From Candidatus Flexifilum affinis (GTDB lineage Bacteria > Chloroflexota > Anaerolineae > Aggregatilineales > Phototrophicaceae), in the NCBI GenBank assembly GCA_016713325.1, contig JADJPJ010000066.1, positions 1-25,248 of the forward strand: a stretch of DNA of 25,248 nt. Reading direction: 5' to 3'. Shown here in pieces: positions 1-9,385 of the stretch. Position numbers and translations under genes: made by a program. The notes beneath the pieces are model-generated. The model was not told the origin of the DNA and did not search any database. It saw nothing but the letters and a program-made list of their open reading frames with translations. Each line of letters starts with the position of its first letter. Positions within the stretch are counted from its first letter, which is position 1.

Positions 1-938
1 ACAAGCTGCGTGAGGATGTGGAACTGCTGCACGGCGCGGGCGCAGCCTTCAACCTGTCGGATTTTCTGAACGGCACGTTGACCCCTGTCTTCTTTGGCAG
101 CGCGCTCAATAACTTTGCCATTGACCCGTTTCTTGAAGCGCTGATCCAGCTCGCGCCGCCGCCGCGCCCGCGGGAAAGCCGGAACGGAATCGTCGAACCG
201 ACAAGCGACACTTTCAGCGGCATCGTCTTCAAGATTCAGGCAAATATGGATCCGCAGCACCGTGACAGCATGGCGTTTCTGCGAGTCTGCTCAGGACGAT
301 TCGAGAAGGATATGGCGGTCCATCATGCGCGCCTGGGTCGCAAAGTCAAAATAACCCGCCCGCATCGTCTGTTTGCGCGCGACCGGGAAACGCTCGATCT
401 CGCCTTCCCCGGGGATGTGATCGGCCTGAGCAATCCCGGCATTTTCGCTATTGGCGATACCGTCAGCGCGGGGGACATTGTGGAGTACGCGCCCATTCCG
501 CATTTTCAGCCGGAGTGCTTCGCCATCCTGCGCAATGCCTCGATCGAAAAGCATAAGCAGTTCCACAAAGGCCTGGAACAACTCCAGCAAGAGGGTGTTG
601 TTCAGGTTTTTCAGGGCCTTGGCCATGCACGCAGCGAGCCTATTCTCGGAGCTGTGGGCAAACTGCAATTCGATGTCGTCGTCGCTCGTTTGGCGGCCGA
701 GTATAACGTTGCCGTGACCATTCAACACCTGTCCTATGTCACGGCCTGCTGGATCGAAGGGGACGAACTGGAGATCAAGAAAGTCCGTTGGTCGTTCCAG
801 TCCCTGCGCGCCTTTGACCGGGAGAATCGCCATCTGGTCCTGCTCGAATCGACGTGGGAACTCAGATTTCAGGTCAAGGAATACCCCGACCTGCGCTTTG
901 TCGACATCGCCGGCAATCCACTCGCTGTTGCAACATAG
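1..938 (+). CDS. prfC: Peptide chain release factor 3, C-terminal part (5' truncated by window edge)
   Basis: RF3 is a cytosolic translational GTPase that recycles RF1/RF2 from the ribosome after termination. The reading frame is already open at base 3, so the true start and the GTP-binding domain lie outside the window. The visible part begins at the end of the G domain (the LREDVELLHGAG and TPVFFGSALNNFAIDPFLEAL segments are typical of RF3). It continues through EF-Tu-like domain II (SGIVFKIQANMDPQHRDSMAFLRVCSGRF) and the RF3 C-terminal domain (GAVGKLQFDVV, then the YNV and YPDLRF stretches), and ends at TAG 936-938. It is uninterrupted over about 310 codons, unlike many genes in this window. 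Related EF-G-like GTPases are less likely because the LSDFLNGTLTPVFFGSA and IGLSNPGIFAIGD segments are RF3-specific. Confidence 0.95.
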   Translation, partial: KLREDVELLHGAGAAFNLSDFLNGTLTPVFFGSALNNFAIDPFLEALIQLAPPPRPRESRNGIVEPTSDTFSGIVFKIQANMDPQHRDSMAFLRVCSGRFEKDMAVHHARLGRKVKITRPHRLFARDRETLDLAFPGDVIGLSNPGIFAIGDTVSAGDIVEYAPIPHFQPECFAILRNASIEKHKQFHKGLEQLQQEGVVQVFQGLGHARSEPILGAVGKLQFDVVVARLAAEYNVAVTIQHLSYVTACWIEGDELEIKKVRWSFQSLRAFDRENRHLVLLESTWELRFQVKEYPDLRFVDIAGNPLAVAT

Positions 939-972
939 TACACGAATCAGGTCCATCTGACGGGTTGATGGC

Positions 973-1023
973 GGGCGGACACGCTGGTCCGCCCGGGAGC
1001 GGTGGGCGGTCCACGAACCGCCC
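973..1023. repeat. Tandem pair of GC-rich hairpins after prfC
   Basis: There are two adjacent perfect inverted repeats. The first has arms GGGCGGAC (973-980) and GTCCGCCC (987-994) around a 6-nt loop. The second has arms GGGCGGT (1004-1010) and ACCGCCC (1017-1023) around a 6-nt loop, followed by CCTAC. There is no T-tract, so this is better read as a REP-like palindromic element than as an intrinsic terminator, although it could still limit read-through from prfC. It resembles the GTCCCTAC-ending palindromes at 2619-2670 and 5536-5555. Confidence 0.6.
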
Positions 1024-1098
1024 CTACTCATCAGAGAATTTGATGCGCGAGCCCTGGTGATCTTCGTTCATCCTCTTTCTTCCTGACGAGTCCGGCGC

Positions 1099-1104
1099 TA
1101 TAGT
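1099..1104 (+). promoter_or_regulatory. Candidate -10 element upstream of the haloperoxidase gene
   Basis: TATAGT is preceded by CCGGCGC and lies 60 nt before the chosen ATG at 1165. It resembles the GC-flanked -10 boxes at 4027, 7923, 18465 and 22106. No convincing -35 hexamer is visible at 16-18 nt. Confidence 0.3.
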
Positions 1105-1164
1105 CGCGATCTTCATTGATTGAACCGGCATTTACTACGCCGGCTTCGCACGGAGAAACTGAAG

Positions 1165-2475
1165 ATGACTCGCAGGTTCCGTTTCTGTCTCCTTCTCGCG
1201 GTGGCCCTGGTCTCAATCCTGGGCATTTCGGCGACGCACGCCCGACAGGGCAGCTCCCCACTCGCATCCGATTTTGATGCCGTCCCGGCGATGGAATGGA
1301 TGAATCTGGCCTATGACCGTATCCAGGCGGACGAGGTCAATGCGCCGGCGGTGTCGCGGTTGTACGCCTATGCCGCCATCACTCTGTACGAGTCGGTGGT
1401 CGACGGCATTCCTGACAACCTCAGCCTGGGCGGGCAGTTGAACGAGCTGCCGGCGCTGCCGCTGCCTTCCGCGTCGGAAGTTTACGACTGGCACGCCGTC
1501 AGCGATGCGGCCCTGCTAACGGTCCTGAGGGAGATCTTCAGCGGCTTCCCCGATTCGGTGGCGGCCTTCGCCGATCTGCACGACCAACATCTGGAGGCCC
1601 GGACGGCGGCGACCTCACCGGACGTCGCAGCGTCGTCGGTCGAGTACGGCCATACGCTCGGGGCGGCGCTGCTGGAGTGGATGGCCGGGGATCACTTTGC
1701 CGAGCGCAGCCTCGGCTACACCTTCCCCGAGAACGATCCCTCCACCTGGGTGATGACCGACGACTCACCAGACCCGGTCGAGCCGGACTGGGGCAGCATC
1801 CGCACCCTGTACCTGCCCGAAGCGACGAGGTGCGATATCGACAACGACGTCGCCTTCAGCACGGACGAAGGATCGGTCTTCTTCGCCCAGGCGATGGAAG
1901 TGTTCGAGGTGGGCAACCGGCTGACCCAGGAGGAGAAGGACATCGCTGAATTCTGGATCGACACGCCGGGACAGACCGGCGCACCCACCGGCCACTGGAT
2001 TCACATTGCCGGCGATCTCATCCTTCAGGAAGGGCTGATGCTGGACCGCGCCGCCGAGCTGTACGTCCTGGTGGCCATGGCGCTGATGGACGCGAACATC
2101 GCCACCTGGAATTACAAATACGCCTACCCGCTGATTCGGCCGGTGACGTACATACGCGAGACCATCAGCCGGCGCTGGCAGTCATACCTGGAGACGCCCA
2201 TGTTCCCGGAATACCCCTCCGGCCACTCGGTCGTGTCGGGCACGGCGGCGGCGATCCTGACGCACTACTTCGGCGGGCCGCGCGCCTTTACCAACACCAA
2301 CATCACGCCGAGCGGCCTACAGACGCGGACGTTCACCTCGTTCTGGGCGGCCGCGCAGGAAGGGGCGATCTCGCGGATGTACGGCGGCATTCATTACCGC
2401 GCGGCGATCGAGAATGGCGTGGAGATGGGCCGGTGCATCGGGACGTATCTGGCGGAGCACGTGCGTTTGCGGTGA
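1165..2475 (+). CDS. Secreted vanadium-dependent haloperoxidase-like / PAP2-superfamily protein
   Basis: Enzymes of this family either oxidise halides with hydrogen peroxide using bound vanadate, or act as phosphatases on the same fold. The protein has 436 aa. An upstream in-frame TTG at 1120 is less likely than the ATG at 1165, which has GGAG 9 nt upstream and begins directly with a signal peptide: RRFRF, then a CLLLAVALVSILGISA core and an A-x-A site near residue 25. The vanadate-binding signature is complete: K318-x6-R325-P326, then P-S352-G353-H354, then S-R404-x5-H410. After H410 the canonical acid-phosphatase Asp is replaced by Ala. Vanadium chloroperoxidases also lack that Asp, which favours the haloperoxidase side. 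An N-terminal all-helical region of about 250 aa, as in bacterial haloperoxidase-like proteins, precedes the core. The gene stands alone, and the substrate cannot be read from sequence. Confidence 0.85.
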   Translation: MTRRFRFCLLLAVALVSILGISATHARQGSSPLASDFDAVPAMEWMNLAYDRIQADEVNAPAVSRLYAYAAITLYESVVDGIPDNLSLGGQLNELPALPLPSASEVYDWHAVSDAALLTVLREIFSGFPDSVAAFADLHDQHLEARTAATSPDVAASSVEYGHTLGAALLEWMAGDHFAERSLGYTFPENDPSTWVMTDDSPDPVEPDWGSIRTLYLPEATRCDIDNDVAFSTDEGSVFFAQAMEVFEVGNRLTQEEKDIAEFWIDTPGQTGAPTGHWIHIAGDLILQEGLMLDRAAELYVLVAMALMDANIATWNYKYAYPLIRPVTYIRETISRRWQSYLETPMFPEYPSGHSVVSGTAAAILTHYFGGPRAFTNTNITPSGLQTRTFTSFWAAAQEGAISRMYGGIHYRAAIENGVEMGRCIGTYLAEHVRLR

Positions 2476-2495
2476 GACGAGAGGGGAAGGCGGAA

Positions 2496-2560
2496 CCCCT
2501 CACCCCCTGACCCCCTCTCCCACGCAAGCGGGTAGAGGGGGAACTGGCCGCGGAGACTTG
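2496..2560. repeat. Dispersed repeat, copy 1 (CTCTCCCACGCAAGCGGG type)
   Basis: This segment contains CCCACGCAAGCGGG flanked by C-rich and G-rich arms (CCCCCTCTCC and GAGGGGGAA), followed by a GGC-GCGGAGA stretch. A second diverged copy occurs at 24507-24562. The next bases (2573-2592, CCCTCACCCCCGGCCCCTCT) resemble a related repeat often mistranslated as LTPGPSP peptides. It is non-coding interspersed repeat DNA. Confidence 0.7.
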
Positions 2561-2618
2561 GGGATGGGCGAGACCCTCACCCCCGGCCCCTCTCCTGACA
2601 GGATTTTTCACCGGTTGC

Positions 2619-2670
2619 AGGGACGCCATTCTTGGCGTCCGTCACGTCGGTCAACAAGAATCGCGTCCCT
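2619..2670. repeat. Long palindromic element (16-bp arms)
   Basis: The left arm at 2619-2634 (AGGGACGCCATTCTTG) pairs with the right arm at 2655-2670 (CAAGAATCGCGTCCCT) at 15 of 16 positions, around a 20-nt loop. A shorter GACGCC/GGCGTC hairpin is nested inside. The element ends in GTCCCTACG, which is also found beside the palindrome at 5536-5555 and at 2926-2933. It looks like a member of a REP/MITE-like family. Confidence 0.7.
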
Positions 2671-2730
2671 ACGCCACCCGTTTCGCAATCGATGGCGGCG
2701 GACGCCCGTGGGGTCCCAGGCGCACCACGA

Positions 2731-2903
2731 CGGGGGGGGGGGGGGGGGGGGGGGGGCGGGGGCCCCGGGGGCAGCGGCGCAAACCCCCGGGGGGGGGGCC
2801 CCGGCGCGGGGGGCGCGGGGGGGGGGGGGGGGGGCGGGGGGCGGGGGGGGGGGGGGGCCCCCGGGGGGGGGGGGGGCGGGCCACCCGGCGGGGGGGGGGG
2901 GGG
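2731..2903. other. G-only low-complexity tract, probable sequencing/assembly artefact
   Basis: About 170 nt consist almost entirely of G with sparse C and A. It includes one run of 25 G (2732-2756) and a terminal run of 14 G (2890-2903). Open frames across it encode only poly-Gly or poly-Pro and are not genes. The tract sits directly after the palindrome at 2619-2670 and ends shortly before another GCGTCCCTAC (2924-2933), so a hairpin-rich repeat probably defeated the base calling here. The 480 nt between 2476 and 2955 hold repeats and this tract, and no gene. Confidence 0.75.
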
Positions 2904-2955
2904 CGCTAACTTGGTGCCGTTGGGCGTCCCTACAAACACCGTATGGGGATGAGGA

Positions 2956-3957
2956 TCACGCCTGGAGCTGGCCGCGCTCCCCGTAGGCCTCCAGGATGGC
3001 GTCGATCGTCGCATGGTCCTCCGGAGAGACTTCCATGCGCGCCGGGTCGGCCTGGAACCAGGCCAGCGTCCGGCGGATGCCGATGTGGAAGGGAATGGTG
3101 GCCACGTATTCCTGCACCAGCCGTTTGATCTTGGTGTTGTCGAAGATCAGGCAGTGCATCTTGTCGCCGATCAGCCCTGGGCCGATATTGGGGGCGACTT
3201 TAGCGATGAACTCCGACGGGATGTGGACGATGTTCGGCTGGACGCCGAGCGCGTCGGCCACCTGCTCGACGATCTGGTTCCAGGTCAGCACGAAATCCGA
3301 CGTGATGTGGTAGGCCTGCCCGATCGAGTGCGGGTGCGCCAGCAGGCCGACGAAGCCGAGCGCGAAATCCTCGCTGTGGGTGAGCGTCCACAGGGACGTG
3401 CCGTCGCCGTGGACGACGATCGGCCGGCCGTCGAGCAGGCGCTGCGGGATGACGTAGCTGCCGCCGTTGCCGATGGTGAATGGGATGCGGTTGTCGTAGG
3501 TGTGCGAGGGGCGGACGATGGTCATCGGGAAGCCCTCGTCGCGGTAGGCGCGCATCAGCCGTTCCTCGCAGGCGATCTTATTGCGCGAATACAGCCAGTA
3601 GGGGTTGGCCAGCGGCGTCGACTCGGTGATGATCGGCATGGTGGTCGGCTTCTGGTAGGCCGAGGCCGAGCTGATGAAGACGTACTGCTTCGTGCGCCCG
3701 CGGAAGAGGGCGATGTCGCGCTCGACCTCGTGCTCCTGGAAGGCGATCCAGTTGACGACGGAATCGAACTGGAGATCGCCGAGGGCCGCCGCCACCTGCT
3801 CCGGCTGGTTGATGTCGGCGGTGATGGTCTTCGCGCCGTCGATGGGGACGCCGCTGCGTCCCCGGTTGAGCAGGTAGAGGTCGATCCCCCTTGCCAGCGC
3901 CAGCCGGCTGACCGAAGTGCTGATATTGCCCGTGCCGCCGATCATCAGGACTTTCAT
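2956..3957 (-). CDS. NAD-dependent epimerase/dehydratase (extended SDR)
   Basis: This is a 333-aa extended short-chain dehydrogenase/reductase, predicted cytosolic and acting on a nucleotide-sugar or similar substrate. The N-terminal Rossmann motif is GGTGNIS (residues 7-13). An acidic residue pair (TADINQ) lies at about residue 47, FISSAS provides the catalytic Ser region at about residue 95, and YSRNK is the catalytic YxxxK at about residue 122. VRPSHTYD follows at about 150. The start is the ATG at 3957, with AGGGGG 7 nt upstream. It is similar to the NAD-dependent epimerases related to chloroplast CSP41, but the exact reaction is not evident. The gene is intact and complete. A fragment of a second copy of its 5' end lies at 5231-5306, beyond the propeller gene. 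Confidence 0.85.
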   Translation of the reverse strand: MKVLMIGGTGNISTSVSRLALARGIDLYLLNRGRSGVPIDGAKTITADINQPEQVAAALGDLQFDSVVNWIAFQEHEVERDIALFRGRTKQYVFISSASAYQKPTTMPIITESTPLANPYWLYSRNKIACEERLMRAYRDEGFPMTIVRPSHTYDNRIPFTIGNGGSYVIPQRLLDGRPIVVHGDGTSLWTLTHSEDFALGFVGLLAHPHSIGQAYHITSDFVLTWNQIVEQVADALGVQPNIVHIPSEFIAKVAPNIGPGLIGDKMHCLIFDNTKIKRLVQEYVATIPFHIGIRRTLAWFQADPARMEVSPEDHATIDAILEAYGERGQLQA

Positions 3958-4002
3958 GGTGGTTCCCCCTGGGTTGTTTCAGCCGAATGACCGCTCTATC
4001 GT

Positions 4003-4032
4003 CGTTGTGATTTTGAATGGGCGGCCTATGAT
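4003..4032 (+). promoter_or_regulatory. Candidate sigma70 promoter for the propeller gene
   Basis: TTGTGA lies 16 nt before TATGAT (4027-4032), about 90 nt upstream of the ATG at 4123. The 13-mer GGCGGCCTATGAT (4020-4032) recurs as GGCGGCCTATAAT at 7916-7928, upstream of another secreted-protein gene. Confidence 0.4.
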
Positions 4033-4122
4033 GCCCTTGACTACACTTAAGAAGTATAGGGCAGTTGTCCGCCCAGATGTACTACGCGTCACGACTTAGA
4101 TCCAGTAGAAGGGCTGTGAGCG

Positions 4123-5223
4123 ATGCTTCGATACGGTTTACGACTAAGCCTGCTTATTCTTATAAGCCTGCTCTCGACTGGACAAACACACTCTTTCTCG
4201 ACGTCACCGGCGGTTTCCTGGGTGAAAATCGCCGATGATCCTGCTACCAGCGTCGCCATGAGCCCGGATGGATCGCACGTTTCCTATCTCCATCCCGAGA
4301 GTGGCGTCATGACGATGATGGACTGGCAGACGGGGAGACAATCTGGCAGGCGGATGGGGGTGGAGCGCACGCGCGCTGGAGTCCGGATGGACGCATGATC
4401 GCTTCCATACCCGCTGTGTTTGACGCATTCCATGGGCAGCGCTTGACTGAGGTTGAGGAGACCCTTCGGGATACCCAGAACGATTTGCAGCGAGACAGAA
4501 ACAGTCCTTATTTCGGTTACACGGATTTTCGATGGAGCACAGACTCCCGCCGTCTCGCGGCGATGGCCTATGGATATGTCGTCATCTACGATTTTGCGCT
4601 TGGCGAGGTCACGAATCGCTTCGATCTGCTGATGATCGACAACACTGACTTGGATAGCGATCTGTCCTGGTTTGACTGGAGTCCGGATGGGTCAAGGTTT
4701 GCAGCATTTCACTTCCACATTCAAGATGGCGAGGCAGTGGTCCCGTTAGAAGTCGTTTTGGGGCTGTGGGATGGCGATGGGGGATGGTTGAGTCAGGACG
4801 AACTACCGGCCACGGTGAGCGTTGGGCAAAGCTGCGTGCCGTATGGCAGCGATCTGGCTCGAAATATCGGAGCAGTTGGTAGCGACATTCTTTGGTCCCC
4901 TGACAGCCAGACCGTGGCGGTGAGCGCATCAGGCATAACGGTGTGCATGCCGCAGAGTGATGGCACCCTGCAGGCGAAGGGAAGTCTATCCCGCTCCCTA
5001 TGCTGCTGAGCAGCTTCACTGGAGCGCCGATCAGACCTGGCTGTTCGGGATTCGATACGACTGCACGCTGCTGATGGCGGATGTGCTGGACGACTACACC
5101 CCTTACCTGCATCCGCCTGACATTGAAGCCTGTGACTATGAATCCGCCGGCTGGTCGGAGGATGGGCATCATATAGCCCTGGGCACTCCAGGCGGATTAT
5201 GGGTTGGGACCATCGAGTTCTAG
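4123..5223 (+). CDS. Secreted TolB/PD40-like beta-propeller protein (two frameshifts)
   Basis: This is a probable exported beta-propeller of about 365 aa. The N-terminus has a signal peptide (RYGLRLSLLILISLLSTG). Seven PD40-type motifs follow in order: MSPDGSHVSYL, RWSPDGRMIAS, RWSTDSRRLAA, DWSPDGSRFAA, LWSPDSQTVAV, HWSADQTWLFG and GWSEDGHHIAL, consistent with a seven-bladed propeller. The frame breaks twice: near 4338 (one G missing in a G4 run) and near 4980 (one extra G in AAGGGA). The two shifts are opposite in sign and restore a continuous propeller, so sequencing error is more likely than decay. No catalytic domain is visible, so a binding or scaffolding role is inference. By eye the GC content is lower than in the neighbouring genes. 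The stop codon lies 8 nt from a truncated epimerase fragment on the other strand. Confidence 0.75.
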
Positions 5224-5230
5224 CTGCATT

Positions 5231-5306
5231 GCCAGCCGGCTGACCGAGGTGCTGCTGTTGCCCGTGCCGCCGATCTTCAGGACTCTCATGGTGGTTCCTT
5301 CCTGTT
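5231..5306 (-). pseudogene. Truncated 5' end of a duplicated epimerase gene
   Basis: Read on the minus strand from ATG 5289, the sequence encodes MRVLKIGGTGNSSTSVSRLA. This is nearly identical to the first 20 residues of the epimerase at 2956-3957 (MKVLMIGGTGNISTSVSRLA). Ungapped similarity spans about 76 nt (5231-5306 against 3899-3974) with about 7 mismatches, and includes the ribosome-binding region upstream of the ATG. Similarity stops at the end of the propeller gene on the opposite strand, so the rest of this copy is absent. It is a gene remnant from duplication followed by deletion or insertion. Confidence 0.75.
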
Positions 5307-5334
5307 CGATAAGTAGATTGACTGTACTGGCTAT

Positions 5335-7362
<2,028 letters not shown>

Positions 7363-7378
7363 AGGGTGGCCTGACGGT

Positions 7379-7678
7379 TCAGTAGCCGCGGGTGTGCGGC
7401 TGGTATTCCGGATGGCGCTTGATGTAGGCGGCGATGAACGGGCACTGCGCCTCGATGCGCAGGCCGCGGGCGATGGCGGCGTCGAGGACGCTTTTCGCCA
7501 GCTTGCTGCCAATGCCCTTGCCCTCCAGGCTGGTGGGCACGTCGGTGTGGGTGAAGATGATGTGCCTGCCGGCCAGGCGGTACTCGACGAAGGCCAGGGC
7601 ATCGCCAATGGCCAGTTCGTAGCGGTTCATGGCCGGGTTGTCCACGAAGGCCAGGGCGTTCAGGTCGATGTCGGACAT
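7379..7678 (-). CDS. Small GNAT-like acetyltransferase (YjdJ/COG2388 type)
   Basis: This 99-aa protein matches the short GNAT subfamily, which has only the core acetyl-CoA fold. FTHTDVPTSLEGKGIGSKLAKSVLD (about residues 41-65) contains the pyrophosphate-binding Q/K-G-x-G motif, and EAQCPFIAAYIKRHPEY is the characteristic C-terminal Cys-containing signature. The start is the ATG at 7678, with AAGGAT 6 nt upstream; an in-frame upstream start at 7699 has no such site. The gene is followed 16 nt later by the hydantoinase-like gene, suggesting an operon. The upstream region that should hold the promoter is obscured by the G/C-only tract. The acetylated substrate of this subfamily is unknown. Confidence 0.85.
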   Translation of the reverse strand: MSDIDLNALAFVDNPAMNRYELAIGDALAFVEYRLAGRHIIFTHTDVPTSLEGKGIGSKLAKSVLDAAIARGLRIEAQCPFIAAYIKRHPEYQPHTRGY

Positions 7679-7744
7679 GGTTGATCCTTGAAGAAGCATG
7701 TGGGTGGATTCTACCGCAAAGTCGGGCGGCGGGCGTGGTGGCAG

Positions 7745-7875
7745 GGGTGCCCGGCCCCCGCCGGGGGAAGGGAACCCCCGGCGCCCCGGGGGGGGGGGGG
7801 AAAACCCCCCCCCCGGCCCCCCCGCCGGGGGGAAGGGGGGGGGGGGGCCCCCAAACCCCCAACCCCCCCCGCGGG
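7745..7875. other. G/C homopolymer-rich tract, probable sequencing/assembly artefact
   Basis: The tract consists of alternating long runs of C and G with short A interruptions, including runs of 12 or more G, of 10 C and of 14 G. Both G runs and C runs occur, as would result from failing reads on both strands meeting in one consensus. No coding potential is credible. It fills the divergent intergenic region between the GNAT gene (-) and the GH17-like gene (+). The 329 nt from 7679 to 8007 hold this tract and the candidate promoter at about 7899-7928, and no gene. Confidence 0.7.
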
Positions 7876-7898
7876 CGTGGCTATCTGAAAACCGCTTA

Positions 7899-7928
7899 TT
7901 CGCATGTCGATCTGTGGCGGCCTATAAT
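7899..7928 (+). promoter_or_regulatory. Candidate sigma70 promoter for the GH17-like gene
   Basis: A consensus -10 TATAAT (7923-7928) is preceded at 18 nt by TTCGCA as a weak -35, and lies 79 nt before the ATG at 8008. The -10 is embedded in GGCGGCCTATAAT, matching 4020-4032 apart from one base. Confidence 0.5.
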
Positions 7929-8007
7929 CGTGATTATGAAGATCGTCGTCCTCACGCGCAGCCGCCTCTTCGACTGAGTGGGTGCTCAACTCGAAAGGAT
8001 CGCGATC

Positions 8008-9327
8008 ATGGTCCGAGCGCTCCTGGTCTGTCTCCTTTTCCTTCTCCTTCACGTCTCTCCCGGTCATGCGCTGCCGGCCCCGCCGGAACTGGAAACCCTG
8101 TGCTGGGTGGCCTACGCGCCGACCAACTTCAACCCGAACCTGGGGATCAATCCATCGGCCGCCAGCCTGCAGGCCGATCTGGAGCTACTGCATAGTGTTG
8201 GCATCAACGGGCTGGTGACGTACGGCGCCGACGGCGTGCTGGGGACACTGGTGCCGGGGATCGCCGAAGATGCCGGGTTTGAAGCGATGATCATGGGCCT
8301 ATGGGACCCAGCCAGCAACGGTGAATACAACAACGCCGTCGCGGCGGCCAGCACCCCGATCGTGGTCGGCTATGTGGTGGGGAATGAGGGGCTGTACGTC
8401 CGCTATTCGCTGGAGACCTTGCTGGATACCATGAGCCGGCTGCGTCAGGCGACTGGCAAGCCGGTGACCACCAGCGAGGAGTGGGGAGACTACTGGATTT
8501 ACGACGATCTGTGGACCATCGGCGACTGGATCTATCCCAATGTGCATCCCTACTGGGGCGGTATTTATGACCCGGTGGAGGCGGCGCTGTGGACGCGCGA
8601 CCGCTACGATCAGTTTGACGCGCTCACCGACTTGCCGGTGAATTTCAAAGAGGTGGGGATGCCGACGGATGGCGACGCCGGCAACCTGATGTCGGAGGTG
8701 GTGCAGGCGGAATCCTACCGCGTGTTGGAGATGACGACGGCGCGTTTCACGAATTTTGAGGCATTCGACCAGGATTGGAAAGGCACCGGCGTGGAGCCAC
8801 ACTGGGGGTTGTTCGAATCCGACCGGACTCCGAAGGCTGTGCTGGCCGATGGCGTCTGCCCGCCGCCGGCGACGGTGGCGTTCGGCTTCACGTTCCAGGG
8901 ACGGCCGGCGGCTCCGAGCCCGCGCTTGCAGGTTCCGGTACACCTGACGATTCGCGAGCAGGGCACGAACATCCCGATTTTCGACCGACAGGTGACCACC
9001 GACCAGAACGGCGTCGTCACGCTGAGCGGGCTGACCGGGGGCGCGTTCCGCTATACGGTCAAAGGGGCGCACACGCTGTCGCGCGTCTTGACGCAAAGTC
9101 AGCCGGCCGGGAGCAGCACCATCGCGTTTCCCGAACTGCGGGAGGGGGATGCCAACGACAACAACGTCGTGAACATCAGCGATTTCTCAATTCTGGCCGT
9201 GTCCTTCAGCCTGGGCGTGGGTCAGGCGGGCTACGACGGGCGGGCCGACTTCAACGGGGATGATGTCGTCAATATCTCCGACTTTTCGCTGCTGGCGCAG
9301 AATTTCGGGATGGCCGGGGAAGCGTAA
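8008..9327 (+). CDS. Secreted GH17-like glycoside hydrolase with C-terminal dockerin
   Basis: This 439-aa exported protein starts at the ATG at 8008, with AAAGGA 8-9 nt upstream; an in-frame GTG at 7978 lacks a ribosome-binding site. It has a signal peptide (VRALLVCLLFLLLHVSPGHA). The catalytic part resembles GH17 and exo-beta-1,3-glucanase (COG5309) barrels. VVGNEGL at about residue 125 carries the presumed acid/base Glu, and NFKEVGMPTDG at about residue 215 carries the presumed nucleophile. NVHPYWGG lies between them, as expected. A beta-rich linker domain follows (about 285-375). The last 61 residues form a type I dockerin with two calcium-binding repeats (DANDNNVVNISDFS and DFNGDDVVNISDFS). 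Dockerins occur widely on secreted non-cellulosomal proteins in Chloroflexota. The role is probably extracellular beta-glucan breakdown. The gene is intact and ends before a hairpin shared with the convergent gene. Confidence 0.8.
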   Translation: MVRALLVCLLFLLLHVSPGHALPAPPELETLCWVAYAPTNFNPNLGINPSAASLQADLELLHSVGINGLVTYGADGVLGTLVPGIAEDAGFEAMIMGLWDPASNGEYNNAVAAASTPIVVGYVVGNEGLYVRYSLETLLDTMSRLRQATGKPVTTSEEWGDYWIYDDLWTIGDWIYPNVHPYWGGIYDPVEAALWTRDRYDQFDALTDLPVNFKEVGMPTDGDAGNLMSEVVQAESYRVLEMTTARFTNFEAFDQDWKGTGVEPHWGLFESDRTPKAVLADGVCPPPATVAFGFTFQGRPAAPSPRLQVPVHLTIREQGTNIPIFDRQVTTDQNGVVTLSGLTGGAFRYTVKGAHTLSRVLTQSQPAGSSTIAFPELREGDANDNNVVNISDFSILAVSFSLGVGQAGYDGRADFNGDDVVNISDFSLLAQNFGMAGEA

Positions 9328-9331
9328 GGAA

Positions 9332-9370
9332 TGGCAGAGGATCAAACATGGAGTGCTGTATCCTCTGCCA
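9332..9370. terminator. Hairpin between convergent genes
   Basis: There is a perfect 11-bp stem. TGGCAGAGGAT (9332-9342) pairs with ATCCTCTGCCA (9360-9370) around a 17-nt loop, 5 nt after the GH17-like stop and 16 nt from the stop of the opposing DUF262 gene. No T-tract is present on either strand. A bidirectional transcript-end structure is the likely role. Confidence 0.55.
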
Positions 9371-9385
9371 CTATGGTCGATCTCA

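Noticed and set aside
2577..3014. Proline- and glycine-rich open frames across the G tract
   Set aside because: They translate homopolymer runs; there is no start site, no motif and no plausible protein.
3013..3990. Open frame of 325 codons on the + strand
   Set aside because: It is antisense to the epimerase gene, which has cofactor and catalytic motifs on the other strand.
4036..4058. TTGACT followed by TATAGG as a promoter
   Set aside because: The spacing is only 12 nt, too short for sigma70; the TTGTGA/TATGAT pair just upstream fits better.
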